DNA of 64,000 nt from Gammaproteobacteria bacterium (GTDB lineage: Bacteria; Pseudomonadota; Gammaproteobacteria; Pseudomonadales; Pseudohongiellaceae), in assembly GCA_008081045.1 (NCBI GenBank), contig VMDC01000001.1, forward strand, positions 62,001 to 126,000. Reading direction: 5' to 3'. Positions 43,319-52,499 of this stretch are shown here, piece after piece. Position numbers and translations under genes: made by a program. The stretch's first letter is position 1, and every line of letters starts with the position of its first letter. The notes under the pieces were generated by a model. It had not been told where the DNA came from. It saw only the letters and a program-made list of their open reading frames with translations, and ran no database searches.

Positions 43319-44335
43319 ATGGTTAATTACCCTCGCAGACTGCAACTGGCCCGCCTTCCAACGCCGTTGACCCAACTGACTCGATTCAAGATTCCCGGAG
43401 TGGATACTGAAATCTGGATCAAACGTGATGAGGTTACCGGAACCGAAGTCTCGGGGAATAAAATTCGCAAACTTGAATTTAACCTGGGAGATGCTTTAGA
43501 GCAGGGATGCAATACCGTCATCACTTGCGGCGGGATTCAGTCTAATCACTGCCGGGCCACCGCAGTGATGGGCGCGAGGCTGGGCTTGAAGGTTCATCTG
43601 TTGCTGCGCGGCGAAAAGCCGGAAGTTTCAACGGGCAACCTGCTGATGGATTATCTGTGTGGAGCGGAAGTCACTTTCATCCCGGAGAATGAATGGTCGG
43701 GTCACGCCGAGTACGCTGCTCGCTTGCAGGACAGTTATGCGTCCAATGGGGATCGGGCTCTGTTCATTCCTATCGGCGCCAGTGATGAGGTGGGCCTCTG
43801 GGGTTATATCGCTGCCTGCGAGGAACTGAAAGAGGATTTCGCCCAGCACGGTCTGACACCTGATTATCTGGTCACCGCAACCGGCTCTGGAGGAACGCAG
43901 GCGGGTTTGATCGTGGGTTCGCAGCTGTTTGATCTGCCGGCAGAAGTCAGAGCGTTTAACGTCAGTGACAGCGCCAGCTATTTTGATCGTAAGATTCGTG
44001 CAGACGTGTTGCTCTGGAAGCAGCGTTACAACATGGAGATCGATGAGAAAGCACTCGACATTCAAACTGTTGAGGGCTATCTCGGTGAAGCATACGGGGT
44101 CGCCGGGCCGGAGATATTCGACCTGATTGCAGAATTGGGCCGGACAGAAGGTTTGCTGCTCGACCCGGTATACACGGGTAAAGCCTTCTACGGCATGGTG
44201 TCAGAGCTGGCGAAAGGCGAGGCTGGCCGCCTGCCCGGCGCCAAACAGGTTGTATTTGTGCATACCGGAGGGCTGTTCGGCCTGTTTCCGCAACAGCATG
44301 GCTTCGCGTTCAATGAGGGGCACTCCGGTCACTGA
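43319..44335 (+). CDS. dcyD: D-cysteine desulfhydrase / ACC deaminase family PLP enzyme
   Basis: This fold-type II PLP enzyme (338 aa) is predicted to break D-cysteine into pyruvate, ammonia and sulfide in the cytoplasm. The N-terminus 'YPRRLQLARLPTPLTQL' and the PLP lysine in 'GNKIRKLEFNLGDAL' match DcyD. 'TCGGIQSNHCRATA' is the substrate-carboxylate loop and 'ATGSGGTQAGLIVG' binds the PLP phosphate. 'EGLLLDPVYTGKAFYGM' and 'VFVHTGGLFGLF' complete the family pattern. An ACC deaminase or another D-amino-acid lyase of the same family is the main alternative. Confidence 0.87.
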   Translation: MVNYPRRLQLARLPTPLTQLTRFKIPGVDTEIWIKRDEVTGTEVSGNKIRKLEFNLGDALEQGCNTVITCGGIQSNHCRATAVMGARLGLKVHLLLRGEKPEVSTGNLLMDYLCGAEVTFIPENEWSGHAEYAARLQDSYASNGDRALFIPIGASDEVGLWGYIAACEELKEDFAQHGLTPDYLVTATGSGGTQAGLIVGSQLFDLPAEVRAFNVSDSASYFDRKIRADVLLWKQRYNMEIDEKALDIQTVEGYLGEAYGVAGPEIFDLIAELGRTEGLLLDPVYTGKAFYGMVSELAKGEAGRLPGAKQVVFVHTGGLFGLFPQQHGFAFNEGHSGH

Positions 44336-44473
44336 GCGCGTGAGCCCGGTAGCCGCAAAGCGCCGGACAGAGCGGTTCATCCGGTCCGTTTTGCTGCACA
44401 GAAACCGGGATCATGCCGGACTCTGCGGTTAGCACGGTTTGAAGGTGGGGGATGATTCAGATTGGGAGTAGCA

Positions 44474-45688
44474 ATGGTAACGGGATCGGAAATGACTAGT
44501 ATCAATGAGTCTGACAAGTCAGACGCTCACATTCCGGCAGGAAAGCTGATCGCCGGCGTTTGGATTGGTCTGGCAGCGATGGCGGCTCAGGCCCAACAGA
44601 GCGAACCGGACGGTTATGCGGGCGCGACCAGCGCCAATTATCAGGAAGCGGCCACCAGCACGCAGTGGGATACCCGCTATGAAAACCAGCTGCTCACCAA
44701 CACCTTCCAGCTGATCACTGATGGGGCCCGTTCAGGTGAGGGCTATTTCAGTGCCGACGGAACCCAGTTCATCTATCAGGCGGAAATGCCGGGTAACCCG
44801 TTTTATCAGATCTATCTATTAGACCTGGAGTCCGGTGAATCCAACCGTGTTTCAACAGGCATTGGGTTGACGACTTGTGCCTGGATTCACCCGAGTCTGG
44901 ACCGGATCATGTACGCGTCTACCCACGAAGATCCGAATGCACTGGCAAAACAAGCTGAAGAACTGGCGATCAGAGCCAGCGGAGAAGCCCGTCCCTATGG
45001 CTGGGATTATGATCCGTCCTACGAGATCTACGCCGCTGACAGCGACGGCAGCAATCTCGTTAATCTGACTCAAGCGGCCGGCTACGACGCCGAGGGTTCT
45101 TATTCGCCTGACGGGCGCACCATTCTGTTTGCATCAAATCGTGAGGCCTATGCCCGCCCTCTGAGTAAGGTAGAGCAAGGTCTGCTCGACGATGACGCCT
45201 CCTATTTCATGGATTTGTACGTCATGGACGCAGACGGCAGCAACGTGAAGCAGCTGACCTTTTCGCCCGGTTACGATGGAGGCCCTTTCTATAACGCAGA
45301 GGGCACCAAGATATTGTGGCGCCGTTTCAACCCTGACGGCAACAGCGCGGAAATCTGGACCATGGACGCGGACGGCAGCAATCAGCGACAGCTTACCGCC
45401 AATGGAATGGTCAACTGGGGCCCCTATTATCACCCCAGTGGTGCCTACATTATCTACTCCAGCAATGTGCTCGGGCACGCTAACTTTGAATTATTCATGA
45501 TTGATCCTGAGGGTAGCAGCGACCCGATCCGTGTCACCAATACTGACGGGACAGACATACTGCCGGTGTTTTCGCCTGACGGTGAGCGCCTTGCGTGGAG
45601 CACGACCCGCACACCGGGCGGTGCTTCCCAGATACATATGGCGGACTGGGATCACGAGTTGGCTCTGAAATTACTGGGTCTGCAGTAA
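44474..45688 (+). CDS. Exported TolB-like beta-propeller protein (PD40 repeats)
   Basis: This is a predicted exported six-bladed propeller (404 aa). The frame opens at a TTG at 44462, but the ATG at 44474 has GGGAG five bases upstream. A hydrophobic segment (about residues 23-40, ending Ala-Gln-Ala-Gln) would be the signal, although it is preceded by an unusually long polar stretch. Propeller blades show PD40/TolB signatures: 'YFSADGTQFIYQA', 'SYSPDGRTILFASNR', 'MDADGSNVKQLTFSPG', 'FYNAEGTKILWRRFNPDG' and 'VFSPDGERLAWSTTR'. Such propellers bind proteins or peptides. The peptidase gene starts 17 bp after its stop, so the two form an operon. Confidence 0.82.
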   Translation: MVTGSEMTSINESDKSDAHIPAGKLIAGVWIGLAAMAAQAQQSEPDGYAGATSANYQEAATSTQWDTRYENQLLTNTFQLITDGARSGEGYFSADGTQFIYQAEMPGNPFYQIYLLDLESGESNRVSTGIGLTTCAWIHPSLDRIMYASTHEDPNALAKQAEELAIRASGEARPYGWDYDPSYEIYAADSDGSNLVNLTQAAGYDAEGSYSPDGRTILFASNREAYARPLSKVEQGLLDDDASYFMDLYVMDADGSNVKQLTFSPGYDGGPFYNAEGTKILWRRFNPDGNSAEIWTMDADGSNQRQLTANGMVNWGPYYHPSGAYIIYSSNVLGHANFELFMIDPEGSSDPIRVTNTDGTDILPVFSPDGERLAWSTTRTPGGASQIHMADWDHELALKLLGLQ

Positions 45689-45705
45689 TTCATCCGGCAG
45701 TCGCT

Positions 45706-48700
45706 ATGTTGCTCAGACTTGGTTTCAGCTTTTTTCTCGGATTCGGCCTGTGTTGGACCGCGCAGGCGCAGTCTCCGTCGCTGAATGAGCCAGGCACAAC
45801 ACCCGGCACACTCGATCTGTTGCACCACAGTCTGAGCATCGGTCTTGACCCCGACAGAGAGTCTCTTGTCGTCAGCGACCGGATGCGTCTGCCACAGGCC
45901 TGGTCAGGTCATAACCTGCAGTTCGAGCTGAACAGCGGTCTGTCGATCACTGCCTCAAACCTGCCGATCAGTGAAGACCCGAACGCGGAAGTCGCCTCTG
46001 GTGATGTGATTGATTCAACTGTCGCGCAGGAAGCTGAGGTCAAACGCTATCGAATCAGTGTTCCCGCCTCTTTCAGCGGCGAGCTGGAGATCAGTTACTC
46101 GGGAACCATCAATGATCTGGCAGAGCAGAGCAGCCCCGAATATGCCCAGAGCTTTGCCCAGACCTCCGGTATTATTTCGGGCGACGGGGTGTTTCTGAGC
46201 CGGGCGTCTGTCTGGGTTCCACTATTTGACGACGGGCTGATCACATTCGATCTGTCTGCCCGGTTTGCGCCAAGCGCGTTGGGTTGGACTACTGTCAGCC
46301 AGGGACAGCCGGCCGGCATCAATGGCTGGCAGACTGAGCATCCGCAGGAAGAAATCTATCTGATTGCGGCGCAATTCACGCACTACACTGAGTCGGCCGG
46401 GCGGGTCGAGGCCAGTGCGTATTTGCGAAACCCTGACCGAAACCTTGCCACGAAGTATCTCGATGCAACGGCTCGTTACCTGACGCTGTACGAACCTATG
46501 CTCGGAGACTATCCATTTTCCAAATTTGCGCTGGTGGAAAATTTCTGGGAAACCGGCTTCGGTATGCCTTCCTTCACCTTGTTGGGCCCCCGAGTAATCC
46601 GGTTTCCATTTATTCTTGAGTCTTCTTACCCGCATGAACTGCTGCATAACTGGTGGGGGAATGGTGTCTATCCCGACTATGCGACCGGTAACTGGAGCGA
46701 AGGCCTGACGGCTTATCTGGCGGACCACCTGTTCCGGGAAATGGATGGCACCGGGCATGAGTACCGCAAGGAAATGCTCGCTCGCTACAAAAATTATGTT
46801 TCCGAGGGGGAGGACTTTCCGCTTTCACAGTTTACCTCGCGTAATTCCGCAGCAACGCAAGCTGTTGGTTACGGCAAAACCTTGATGCTGTGGCACATGT
46901 TAAGAATAGAGTTGGGAGACGAACTGTTTATCGATGGCTTGCGGCAATTCTATGACCGCTATCAGTTCCAGCGGGCGTCCTTCGCTGATATCGAAAATAT
47001 TTTCAGTGAATTGAGCGGGCGAGATCTGTCTGCTTTTTTTGAGCAGTGGGTAAACCGCACCGGCGCTCCTCAGCTGGCGGTGACGGTCGAAGAACTTAAT
47101 GGAGACAGAGCGCGCATCATGTTCGCTCAGACGCAGTTTGAAGAGCCCTATTCATTAAAAGTGCCGGTTGCCTTGTTTTATGAAGGAGAACCTGAGCCGC
47201 AAATTTACGATATTTCTCTGACCCAAAAAACCGAAGGCGTCATTGCCGAAGAGTTCGACCGTTTGCAAGCGGTTTTGGTCGACCCTTTTTTTGACGTATT
47301 TCGCGCTCTCGACAGGGAGGAGACCCCGCCCACGGTCGGAGAGCTGTTCGGTGCGGACGAAATAGTCTTCGTACTGCCTTCAGAGGATAAGCTGGAATGG
47401 TCCCTTCTGGCTGAGAGTTTTGCCGAAGGGGCGGACTTTGAGCTCATTGACGCAGAGACTCTGGATCAGTTGCCGAGTAATCGGTCAGTCTGGGTGCTGG
47501 GCAAAGACAATCCTTTTGTACCGGAAGTTAGTTCAGCACTGGATGCGTTCGGGGTAGCCTGGGAGCCGGATCAAATTCGTCTGGCTGACGGTGAAGTGTC
47601 ATTCGAAAATCGCAGCACGGTACTGGTAGGCCGGCATCCGGCCAACCCTGATCTGGCTCTTGGCTGGATACACATCGACGAGTTGGTGGCCTTGTCTGGT
47701 CTTATCGAGAAGCTGCCCCATTACGGCAAGTATTCTTACCTCAGCTTTACCGGGGAGGAGCCTACCAACGATGTGAAGGGCATCTGGGCGAGTGCTGACT
47801 CACCCCTGCGGTGGGTAAAACCGGAACTCGACTCGTCTGTTGCCTGGGAGAGTCTGGTTCCGCCCCCGGCTATCGCAGAGCTGCCGCCGAAATATCTGCC
47901 GGAACAGCTGGCGCGACACACCAGTGTGCTGACTGATCCTGTCATGCAGGGCCGCGGTCTCGGCAGCGATGGCCTTGCGCGGGCAGCGCACTATATCGCT
48001 GAGCAATTTCGGGAAGCGGGCCTTCAACCGGTCAACGGAACCTACATTCAGCCCTGGCGGCAGGAAGTTCCCGACCTTGGGCAGGTGACTATGGCAAATG
48101 TTCTGGGAATGATCCCCGGGTCCGATGCCGCGCTCAGCAAAGAGCCCGTGGTGCTCGGCGCCCATTACGATCACCTCGGGCTCAACGGGGAGACCGGAGA
48201 GTTCTTTCCCGGCGCGGATGATAATGCGTCCGGAATCAGTGTGCTGATTGAAGTGGCGAGGAAGCTCGCCCGGGCATTTACACCGCAAAGGCCCATTCTG
48301 TTTGTTGCATTCACCGGCGAGGAGTCGGGTTTGCTTGGCTCTGATTACTTTGTCAATTCTTCGCCCGGCGGTTTTCAGGTAAGCAGTGCGTTTGCCATGG
48401 TGAACCTTGATGCAGTGGGTCGACTGGACGGGCGAACTCTGCAGATTTTCGGGACAGAAAGTGCCTACGAGTGGCCGTTCATGGCGCAGGGTATCGGCTT
48501 TACCATCGGTGTTTCGTCACAATTTGCAGCACAAACGGTTGCCAGCAGTGATCACGTCAGTTTCCTCAATGCCGGGATACCAGCGATTCACCTCTTCAGC
48601 GGAACCCATCTGGACTATCATCAGCCGACGGATACCCCGGACAAGCTGGATCTGGCGGGGATGGGGGATGTCGCGCTCTGGGTTGAAGAGGCGATCGTCT

Positions 48701-49044
48701 ACCTCGCTGATCGGGCCGACCCTCTGCGAGTCAGTCTCGACCGGGCGTCGCAGCTCTCGGTTAGCAGCAGCACGACTGCGCGTGAGGCTGTTCTGGGCAC
48801 AGTGCCTGATTTTGCCTATCAGGGGCAGGGGATACGTATTTCTGGCGTGTCGCCGGGCGGTGCTGCGGAACTGGCAGGCCTGCAGGCCAATGATGTTATT
48901 GTGCAGTTCAACGGACAAGCCGTGGACAGTCTGCAAACCTATTCAGATAGGCTGCGCGCTGCCACACCGGGAGATGAAATCGAGATCACGGTTCAGCGCG
49001 GCGAGCAGATCTTCAATGTCTCGGCGACCCTGCAGGCACGATGA
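45706..49044 (+). CDS. Exported M1-M28-PDZ peptidase fusion (1112 aa)
   Basis: The start at 45706 gives a proper signal sequence (residues 1-21, ending Ala-Gln-Ala); the frame extends upstream only through the previous gene. The M1-like gluzincin domain (about 35-460) carries His310-Glu-Leu-Leu-His314 and Glu332, the full HExxH-18-E zinc site. The canonical GxMEN loop is missing, and 'GFGMPSF' stands near 284-290. A linker region follows (about 545-720). The M28 domain (about 735-1000) has zinc ligands His820, Asp838, Glu873, Asp902 and His972 with Asp822 and Glu872 as catalytic partners ('HYDHLG', 'GADDNASG', 'TGEESG', 'DYHQPTDT'). A C-terminal PDZ domain runs from about 1038 to 1110. It would be a periplasmic or surface peptidase with two active sites. 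Confidence 0.88.
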   Translation: MLLRLGFSFFLGFGLCWTAQAQSPSLNEPGTTPGTLDLLHHSLSIGLDPDRESLVVSDRMRLPQAWSGHNLQFELNSGLSITASNLPISEDPNAEVASGDVIDSTVAQEAEVKRYRISVPASFSGELEISYSGTINDLAEQSSPEYAQSFAQTSGIISGDGVFLSRASVWVPLFDDGLITFDLSARFAPSALGWTTVSQGQPAGINGWQTEHPQEEIYLIAAQFTHYTESAGRVEASAYLRNPDRNLATKYLDATARYLTLYEPMLGDYPFSKFALVENFWETGFGMPSFTLLGPRVIRFPFILESSYPHELLHNWWGNGVYPDYATGNWSEGLTAYLADHLFREMDGTGHEYRKEMLARYKNYVSEGEDFPLSQFTSRNSAATQAVGYGKTLMLWHMLRIELGDELFIDGLRQFYDRYQFQRASFADIENIFSELSGRDLSAFFEQWVNRTGAPQLAVTVEELNGDRARIMFAQTQFEEPYSLKVPVALFYEGEPEPQIYDISLTQKTEGVIAEEFDRLQAVLVDPFFDVFRALDREETPPTVGELFGADEIVFVLPSEDKLEWSLLAESFAEGADFELIDAETLDQLPSNRSVWVLGKDNPFVPEVSSALDAFGVAWEPDQIRLADGEVSFENRSTVLVGRHPANPDLALGWIHIDELVALSGLIEKLPHYGKYSYLSFTGEEPTNDVKGIWASADSPLRWVKPELDSSVAWESLVPPPAIAELPPKYLPEQLARHTSVLTDPVMQGRGLGSDGLARAAHYIAEQFREAGLQPVNGTYIQPWRQEVPDLGQVTMANVLGMIPGSDAALSKEPVVLGAHYDHLGLNGETGEFFPGADDNASGISVLIEVARKLARAFTPQRPILFVAFTGEESGLLGSDYFVNSSPGGFQVSSAFAMVNLDAVGRLDGRTLQIFGTESAYEWPFMAQGIGFTIGVSSQFAAQTVASSDHVSFLNAGIPAIHLFSGTHLDYHQPTDTPDKLDLAGMGDVALWVEEAIVYLADRADPLRVSLDRASQLSVSSSTTAREAVLGTVPDFAYQGQGIRISGVSPGGAAELAGLQANDVIVQFNGQAVDSLQTYSDRLRAATPGDEIEITVQRGEQIFNVSATLQAR

Positions 49045-49066
49045 TGGGGTCAGAGTGCTCTGCCTG

Positions 49067-49210
49067 CTAGCGTAAAAGGCTGAACAGCAGTCCGGCCACA
49101 ATGACCAGAACAGAGACTGCAATCAGCCGATAATGCTTTGCGCTATTGGGAGCTGACCAGTTGTAGGATTCTTCCTCAATAAACAGGCAATGCGTTTGTT
49201 TGCGCCTCAT
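49067..49210 (-). CDS. Small C-terminally anchored membrane protein (47 aa)
   Basis: From the ATG at 49210, with AGGAGA eight bases upstream, the frame encodes a polar N-terminal half ('MRRKQTHCLFIEEESYNWS') and a C-terminal membrane span ('LIAVSVLVIVAGLLFSLL'). A longer frame starts at 49324 but lacks a ribosome binding site. No family is recognised. It lies between the peptidase fusion and glpQ on the opposite strand. Confidence 0.6.
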   Translation of the reverse strand: MRRKQTHCLFIEEESYNWSAPNSAKHYRLIAVSVLVIVAGLLFSLLR

Positions 49211-49422
49211 AGTGCGGTCTCCTGGCGACTTGTTTAAACCTCCATTAAACCCGCTGAGTATGGCGATGAGCGGGCAACAAAGGGGCAAAGCAGCGAATAA
49301 ATCTGATGAGGCAGTGTGCTTCAAAGAAGCCTGTCTTTGGCGGTAAACTGGCGGTCATCGTTATCCGGCAGACTGCATGCTTGGGTTCCGGGTCAACACA
49401 TTTACGCCAACAGGTTAGAATC

Positions 49423-50436
49423 ATGCGAGCCACACCCATTGTTGCTGCCCTTTTTCTGGTCACAATCATGTCCTCAACAAGCTACGCCCAAAAAATTGTC
49501 ATTGCCCATCGGGGTGCCAGCGGCTATCTGCCAGAGCACACGCTTGAGGCCAAGGCAATGGCTTATGCGCAGGGTGCGCATTACATCGAACAGGATCTGG
49601 TGATGACACGTGACGACGAGTTGATTGTCTTGCACGACATTACTCTGGACCGCACAACCGACGTGGACGAAAAATTTCCCGATCGAGCCCGGAGCGATGG
49701 CCGCTATTATGCGATTGATTTCACTCTGGAAGAGATAAGGACCCTGAATGCAACCGAAGGATTCAGAATTGAGAATGGTGAAAAAATACAGGGTTTCAGT
49801 CAGCGATTTCCTCTCGGCAAGAGTCGCTTCCGGGTACCCACCTTTCAGGAAGAAATCGAAATGATTCAGGGTTTGAATCTCTCCACCGGTCGGGATATCG
49901 GTGTCTATCCGGAGATCAAACAGCCGGCATTTCACCGTCAGGAGGGCAAGGATATCAGCACCCGGGTCGTTGAAGTACTGAAGGAGTATGGTTACACCAG
50001 CAAGGACAGCAAGGTCTTCCTGCAAACATTTGACTACGAAGAGTTAGCCTTGATTCAAAAAGAGATATTTCCCTCAGTGGGGATCGAGGTCAATCTGATC
50101 ATGCTGCTCGGCAACCGGACAGACTATCCCTGGATGTTTGAGCCAGACGGCATGTCGAAACTCGCCTACTCGGCGGACGGAATCGGACCTTCCTACAACC
50201 TCGTCGTGGACAGAGCGTCTACAGCGGGTGACCTACGGTTTTCTGAGCTGGTGACTCAAGCCCATGGCGCAGGACTTGCCGTCCATCCCTACACCTTCCG
50301 GGCTGACCCTGAAGCCGTTCCGGATTACGCGGGAAGCTTTGAAGAACTGCTGGATATTCATTATTTTCAGGCGGATGTTGATGGCGTGTTCACAGATTTT
50401 CCTGACCGCGCCGTACAGTTTCTGCAGTCACGGTGA
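49423..50436 (+). CDS. glpQ: Periplasmic glycerophosphodiester phosphodiesterase
   Basis: GlpQ hydrolyses glycerophosphodiesters from phospholipid head groups to glycerol-3-phosphate and an alcohol in the periplasm (337 aa). The ATG at 49423 gives a signal sequence cleaved near Ser-Tyr-Ala. The catalytic block 'IAHRGASGYLPEHTLEAKAMAYAQGA' includes the essential His and Arg, with Glu-Gln-Asp metal ligands in 'YIEQDLVMTRDDELIVLHD'. 'FPDRARSDGRYYAIDFTLEEI' and the final 'DGVFTDFPDRAVQFL' closely follow E. coli GlpQ. Upstream in-frame codons to 49306 are rejected because they would bury the signal. The next gene overlaps the stop by 4 bp. Confidence 0.94.
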   Translation: MRATPIVAALFLVTIMSSTSYAQKIVIAHRGASGYLPEHTLEAKAMAYAQGAHYIEQDLVMTRDDELIVLHDITLDRTTDVDEKFPDRARSDGRYYAIDFTLEEIRTLNATEGFRIENGEKIQGFSQRFPLGKSRFRVPTFQEEIEMIQGLNLSTGRDIGVYPEIKQPAFHRQEGKDISTRVVEVLKEYGYTSKDSKVFLQTFDYEELALIQKEIFPSVGIEVNLIMLLGNRTDYPWMFEPDGMSKLAYSADGIGPSYNLVVDRASTAGDLRFSELVTQAHGAGLAVHPYTFRADPEAVPDYAGSFEELLDIHYFQADVDGVFTDFPDRAVQFLQSR

Positions 50437-50858
50437 CCGCTTACTCCCAGGACAATACCCTGCCGGGCACAGCAGAATACTGCGCGCTGCGGGCCCGTTG
50501 TGGGCTGTCTCCCAGAAGCGAGGCCGCGGCGCAATCCGGCTTGCCAGGAAGTCTGTTTGCCACCGTTGTACGTGATCAGGGGAAGCTGATCGCGATGGGC
50601 CGCGTGGTTGGGGATGGCGGCTGCAACTTTGAAGTTGTCGATATCGCGGTTCATCCAGACTATCAGCGGCAGGGTATTGGTCAACGCGTCATGGATGCGA
50701 TCATGGACTATCTCCATACTTCAGCTCCGGAATCCGCTTATGTGTGTCTGATTGCTGATGATCACTCTCCGGCGCTGTATGGTAAATATGGTTTCAGGCC
50801 AACAACTCCAAGGTCCATAGGAATGGCCTTGTCTATCAGGCATCAAGGTGCGCGCTGA
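50433..50858 (+). CDS. GNAT-family N-acetyltransferase
   Basis: This 141-aa cytoplasmic acetyltransferase has the acetyl-CoA-binding motif A 'DIAVHPDYQRQGIGQRVMDAIMDYL' (Arg-x-x-Gly-x-Gly/Ala type). It ends with 'LYGKYGFRPT', typical of the fold. The N-terminal region ('EYCALRARCGLSPRSEAAAQSGLPGSLF') matches a common subgroup of small GNAT proteins whose substrate is unknown. The GTG start overlaps the glpQ stop (GTGA), so translation is coupled. Confidence 0.87.
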   Translation: MTAYSQDNTLPGTAEYCALRARCGLSPRSEAAAQSGLPGSLFATVVRDQGKLIAMGRVVGDGGCNFEVVDIAVHPDYQRQGIGQRVMDAIMDYLHTSAPESAYVCLIADDHSPALYGKYGFRPTTPRSIGMALSIRHQGAR

Positions 50859-51327
50859 CGGCGTGATCAGTGTTTCCTTTATCCGGGTTCTGGCCTGGCT
50901 CGCCGTAATGCTGTCGCTGGCTGCCTGCAGCAGCAGCGTGATTCGTATCAACTATCACTCTGAACCCCAGGGTGCACTGATCACTACTACAGATTCAATA
51001 TTGCCGCTCGGGCGCGCTCCCGTGCTTAAAGCTTACCCTCTGGATACCCTGCCTGAGCCCGATGAGAACGGTTGCATCATTATTCCCGGTGCAGAGGCGC
51101 TCTGGGACAGTGGCGCCACCACGAGAGTGGGTGGTCTCCGGATCTGTGATCTCAAGCAAAAAACCTTCGGGATCGATCTGCCAAGGCCCACCGGTTATCC
51201 GGACCTGGAGATTGATCTCGAGGTGGCGATCAGGCGGGGCCGGCGTCTGGCCACAGAGCGGGAGCGCTGGTTCTTCGGTGGGGTGGAGCCGCCCCGCAGC
51301 AACCCGACGGGTATCCGCGATCACTGA
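50848..51327 (+). CDS. Lipoprotein of unknown function (159 aa)
   Basis: The GTG start overlaps the preceding gene by 11 bp; a second GTG at 50863 is equally possible. A hydrophobic stretch leads to a lipobox 'LSLAACSSS' (Cys about 27), hence a predicted lipoprotein. The mature part starts with 'INYHSEPQGALITTTDS', a PEGA-like phrase (a short beta domain that packs on surfaces). Paired cysteines in 'NGCIIIPGAEALWDSGATT' and 'RICDLKQ' follow. The basic C-terminus 'RRGRRLATERERW' is notable. No known catalytic motif. Last gene of the glpQ-GNAT-lipoprotein operon. Confidence 0.75.
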   Translation: MRADGVISVSFIRVLAWLAVMLSLAACSSSVIRINYHSEPQGALITTTDSILPLGRAPVLKAYPLDTLPEPDENGCIIIPGAEALWDSGATTRVGGLRICDLKQKTFGIDLPRPTGYPDLEIDLEVAIRRGRRLATERERWFFGGVEPPRSNPTGIRDH

Positions 51328-51497
51328 ACCGGCTTTCAGCAAAACACAGCGTGAAGCCCTGCTCAGTGGCGCAAGCGGGTCACTACACATTCAGGCTGAC
51401 ATTTGGCCTCATAAGCAGTGCTGGTGTTTGCAGGGCGACAGGCTAAAATGCTGACTTCCCCACTCACTGTTGGAACTTTTAATTCAGGAATCGAATC

Positions 51498-52439
51498 ATG
51501 ATGACGACTTCTATCAAATCAGCAGGATCTCGTTTATTCGGTCTCGCAGTCGCGTCGGGACTGCTGGCGAGTGCCGCACAGGTCACCGCGCAGGAATTCC
51601 GGGCTGGTGAGCCTATCGGCGCGGTTAACGAAGCCGGTGTGCGTGTACCGATGTCAGCAAACGTCAAGGTCTATGGCAGTTTTCATTTCTCAGAGAGCTG
51701 TACCTTTGATCCCGAGCGCAATCTGATACTGGCTATGAATAACGGCGAGCGCGGTGACGGTACCGAAAACGACGGCTTTGTTTCCCTGATTAATCCTGAC
51801 GGCTCTGTCCACACCCCCAAATGGATCGGAGTGACCCGCGACGGCCTGGAATTGCATCACCCCCTTGGCAGCGCTGTGCGTAATGGGGTGCTCTACACCG
51901 TGGACGTCGGCTATGTGCGATCTTTTGATCTGGCTACGGGTCAACCGCTGAAGTCAGTGGCAGTCCCGGGCTCGACCATTCTCAATGGCATCGCGGTAAC
52001 TGAGGACGGTACCGTCTATGCATCCAATACCCGCAACCCCGAGCTGATCTATAAGATCACCGCCGATGATGAGGTTTCTGTGTTCGCAGAGGGAGCACCG
52101 CTCAATGTGCCCAATGGTGTGGCGATAGATACGGATGGCAACGTGGTGGTGGTTAACATTGATGACAATGCGGTAATCACCTACAACCTGGATGGTGAGG
52201 TCGTCAAGACCGAGTATGCCGCAGAAGGGGGTAACGATGGTGTGGTGGTACTGCCTGACGGCACTAAGTATGTCAGTAGCGTCCGCTTCGGCAGTGTCTC
52301 TGAGATCAAGCCCGGTGAAGAGGCGACCATTATTGCTTCGGGTATCCCGAGTGCGGCATCGATGTGCTACGACTCCGTGCAGCATCAGCTGGTTATTCCG
52401 ATGAACCCCAACTACTCTTTGGCGTTCATTCCGCTCTGA
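51498..52439 (+). CDS. Exported SMP-30/NHL-like beta-propeller protein
   Basis: This 313-aa protein has a signal sequence (about 1-31, ending Val-Thr-Ala-Gln). Propeller repeats include 'NGIAVTEDGTVYASNTRNPELIYKI', 'NVPNGVAIDTDGNVVVVNIDDNAVI' and 'GNDGVVVLPDGTKYVSSVRFG'. These resemble SMP-30/gluconolactonase and strictosidine-synthase-type propellers, which hydrolyse lactones or related compounds using a central calcium. I could not fix the four metal ligands by eye, so a binding role without catalysis remains possible. AGGA lies near the ATG. The transcript probably ends at the terminator 8 bp downstream. Confidence 0.78.
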   Translation: MMTTSIKSAGSRLFGLAVASGLLASAAQVTAQEFRAGEPIGAVNEAGVRVPMSANVKVYGSFHFSESCTFDPERNLILAMNNGERGDGTENDGFVSLINPDGSVHTPKWIGVTRDGLELHHPLGSAVRNGVLYTVDVGYVRSFDLATGQPLKSVAVPGSTILNGIAVTEDGTVYASNTRNPELIYKITADDEVSVFAEGAPLNVPNGVAIDTDGNVVVVNIDDNAVITYNLDGEVVKTEYAAEGGNDGVVVLPDGTKYVSSVRFGSVSEIKPGEEATIIASGIPSAASMCYDSVQHQLVIPMNPNYSLAFIPL

Positions 52440-52446
52440 TGCCGTT

Positions 52447-52492
52447 GCAGCGAGGCTCGAGAAGACTCAGAGCGGGCCTCGCTGCGCCTTTT
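52447..52492. terminator. Bidirectional intrinsic terminator
   Basis: GCAGCGAGGC (52447-52456) and GCCTCGCTGC (52476-52485) form a perfect 10-bp stem, followed by GCC-TTTT (52489-52492). It lies between the convergent propeller and aminotransferase genes and can serve the plus strand directly and the minus strand structurally. Confidence 0.75.
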
Positions 52493-52499
52493 AACCGGC

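Noticed and set aside
45595-45705. Upstream in-frame extension of the peptidase fusion
   Set aside because: It overlaps the end of the propeller gene in another frame and would bury the signal sequence that starts at 45706.
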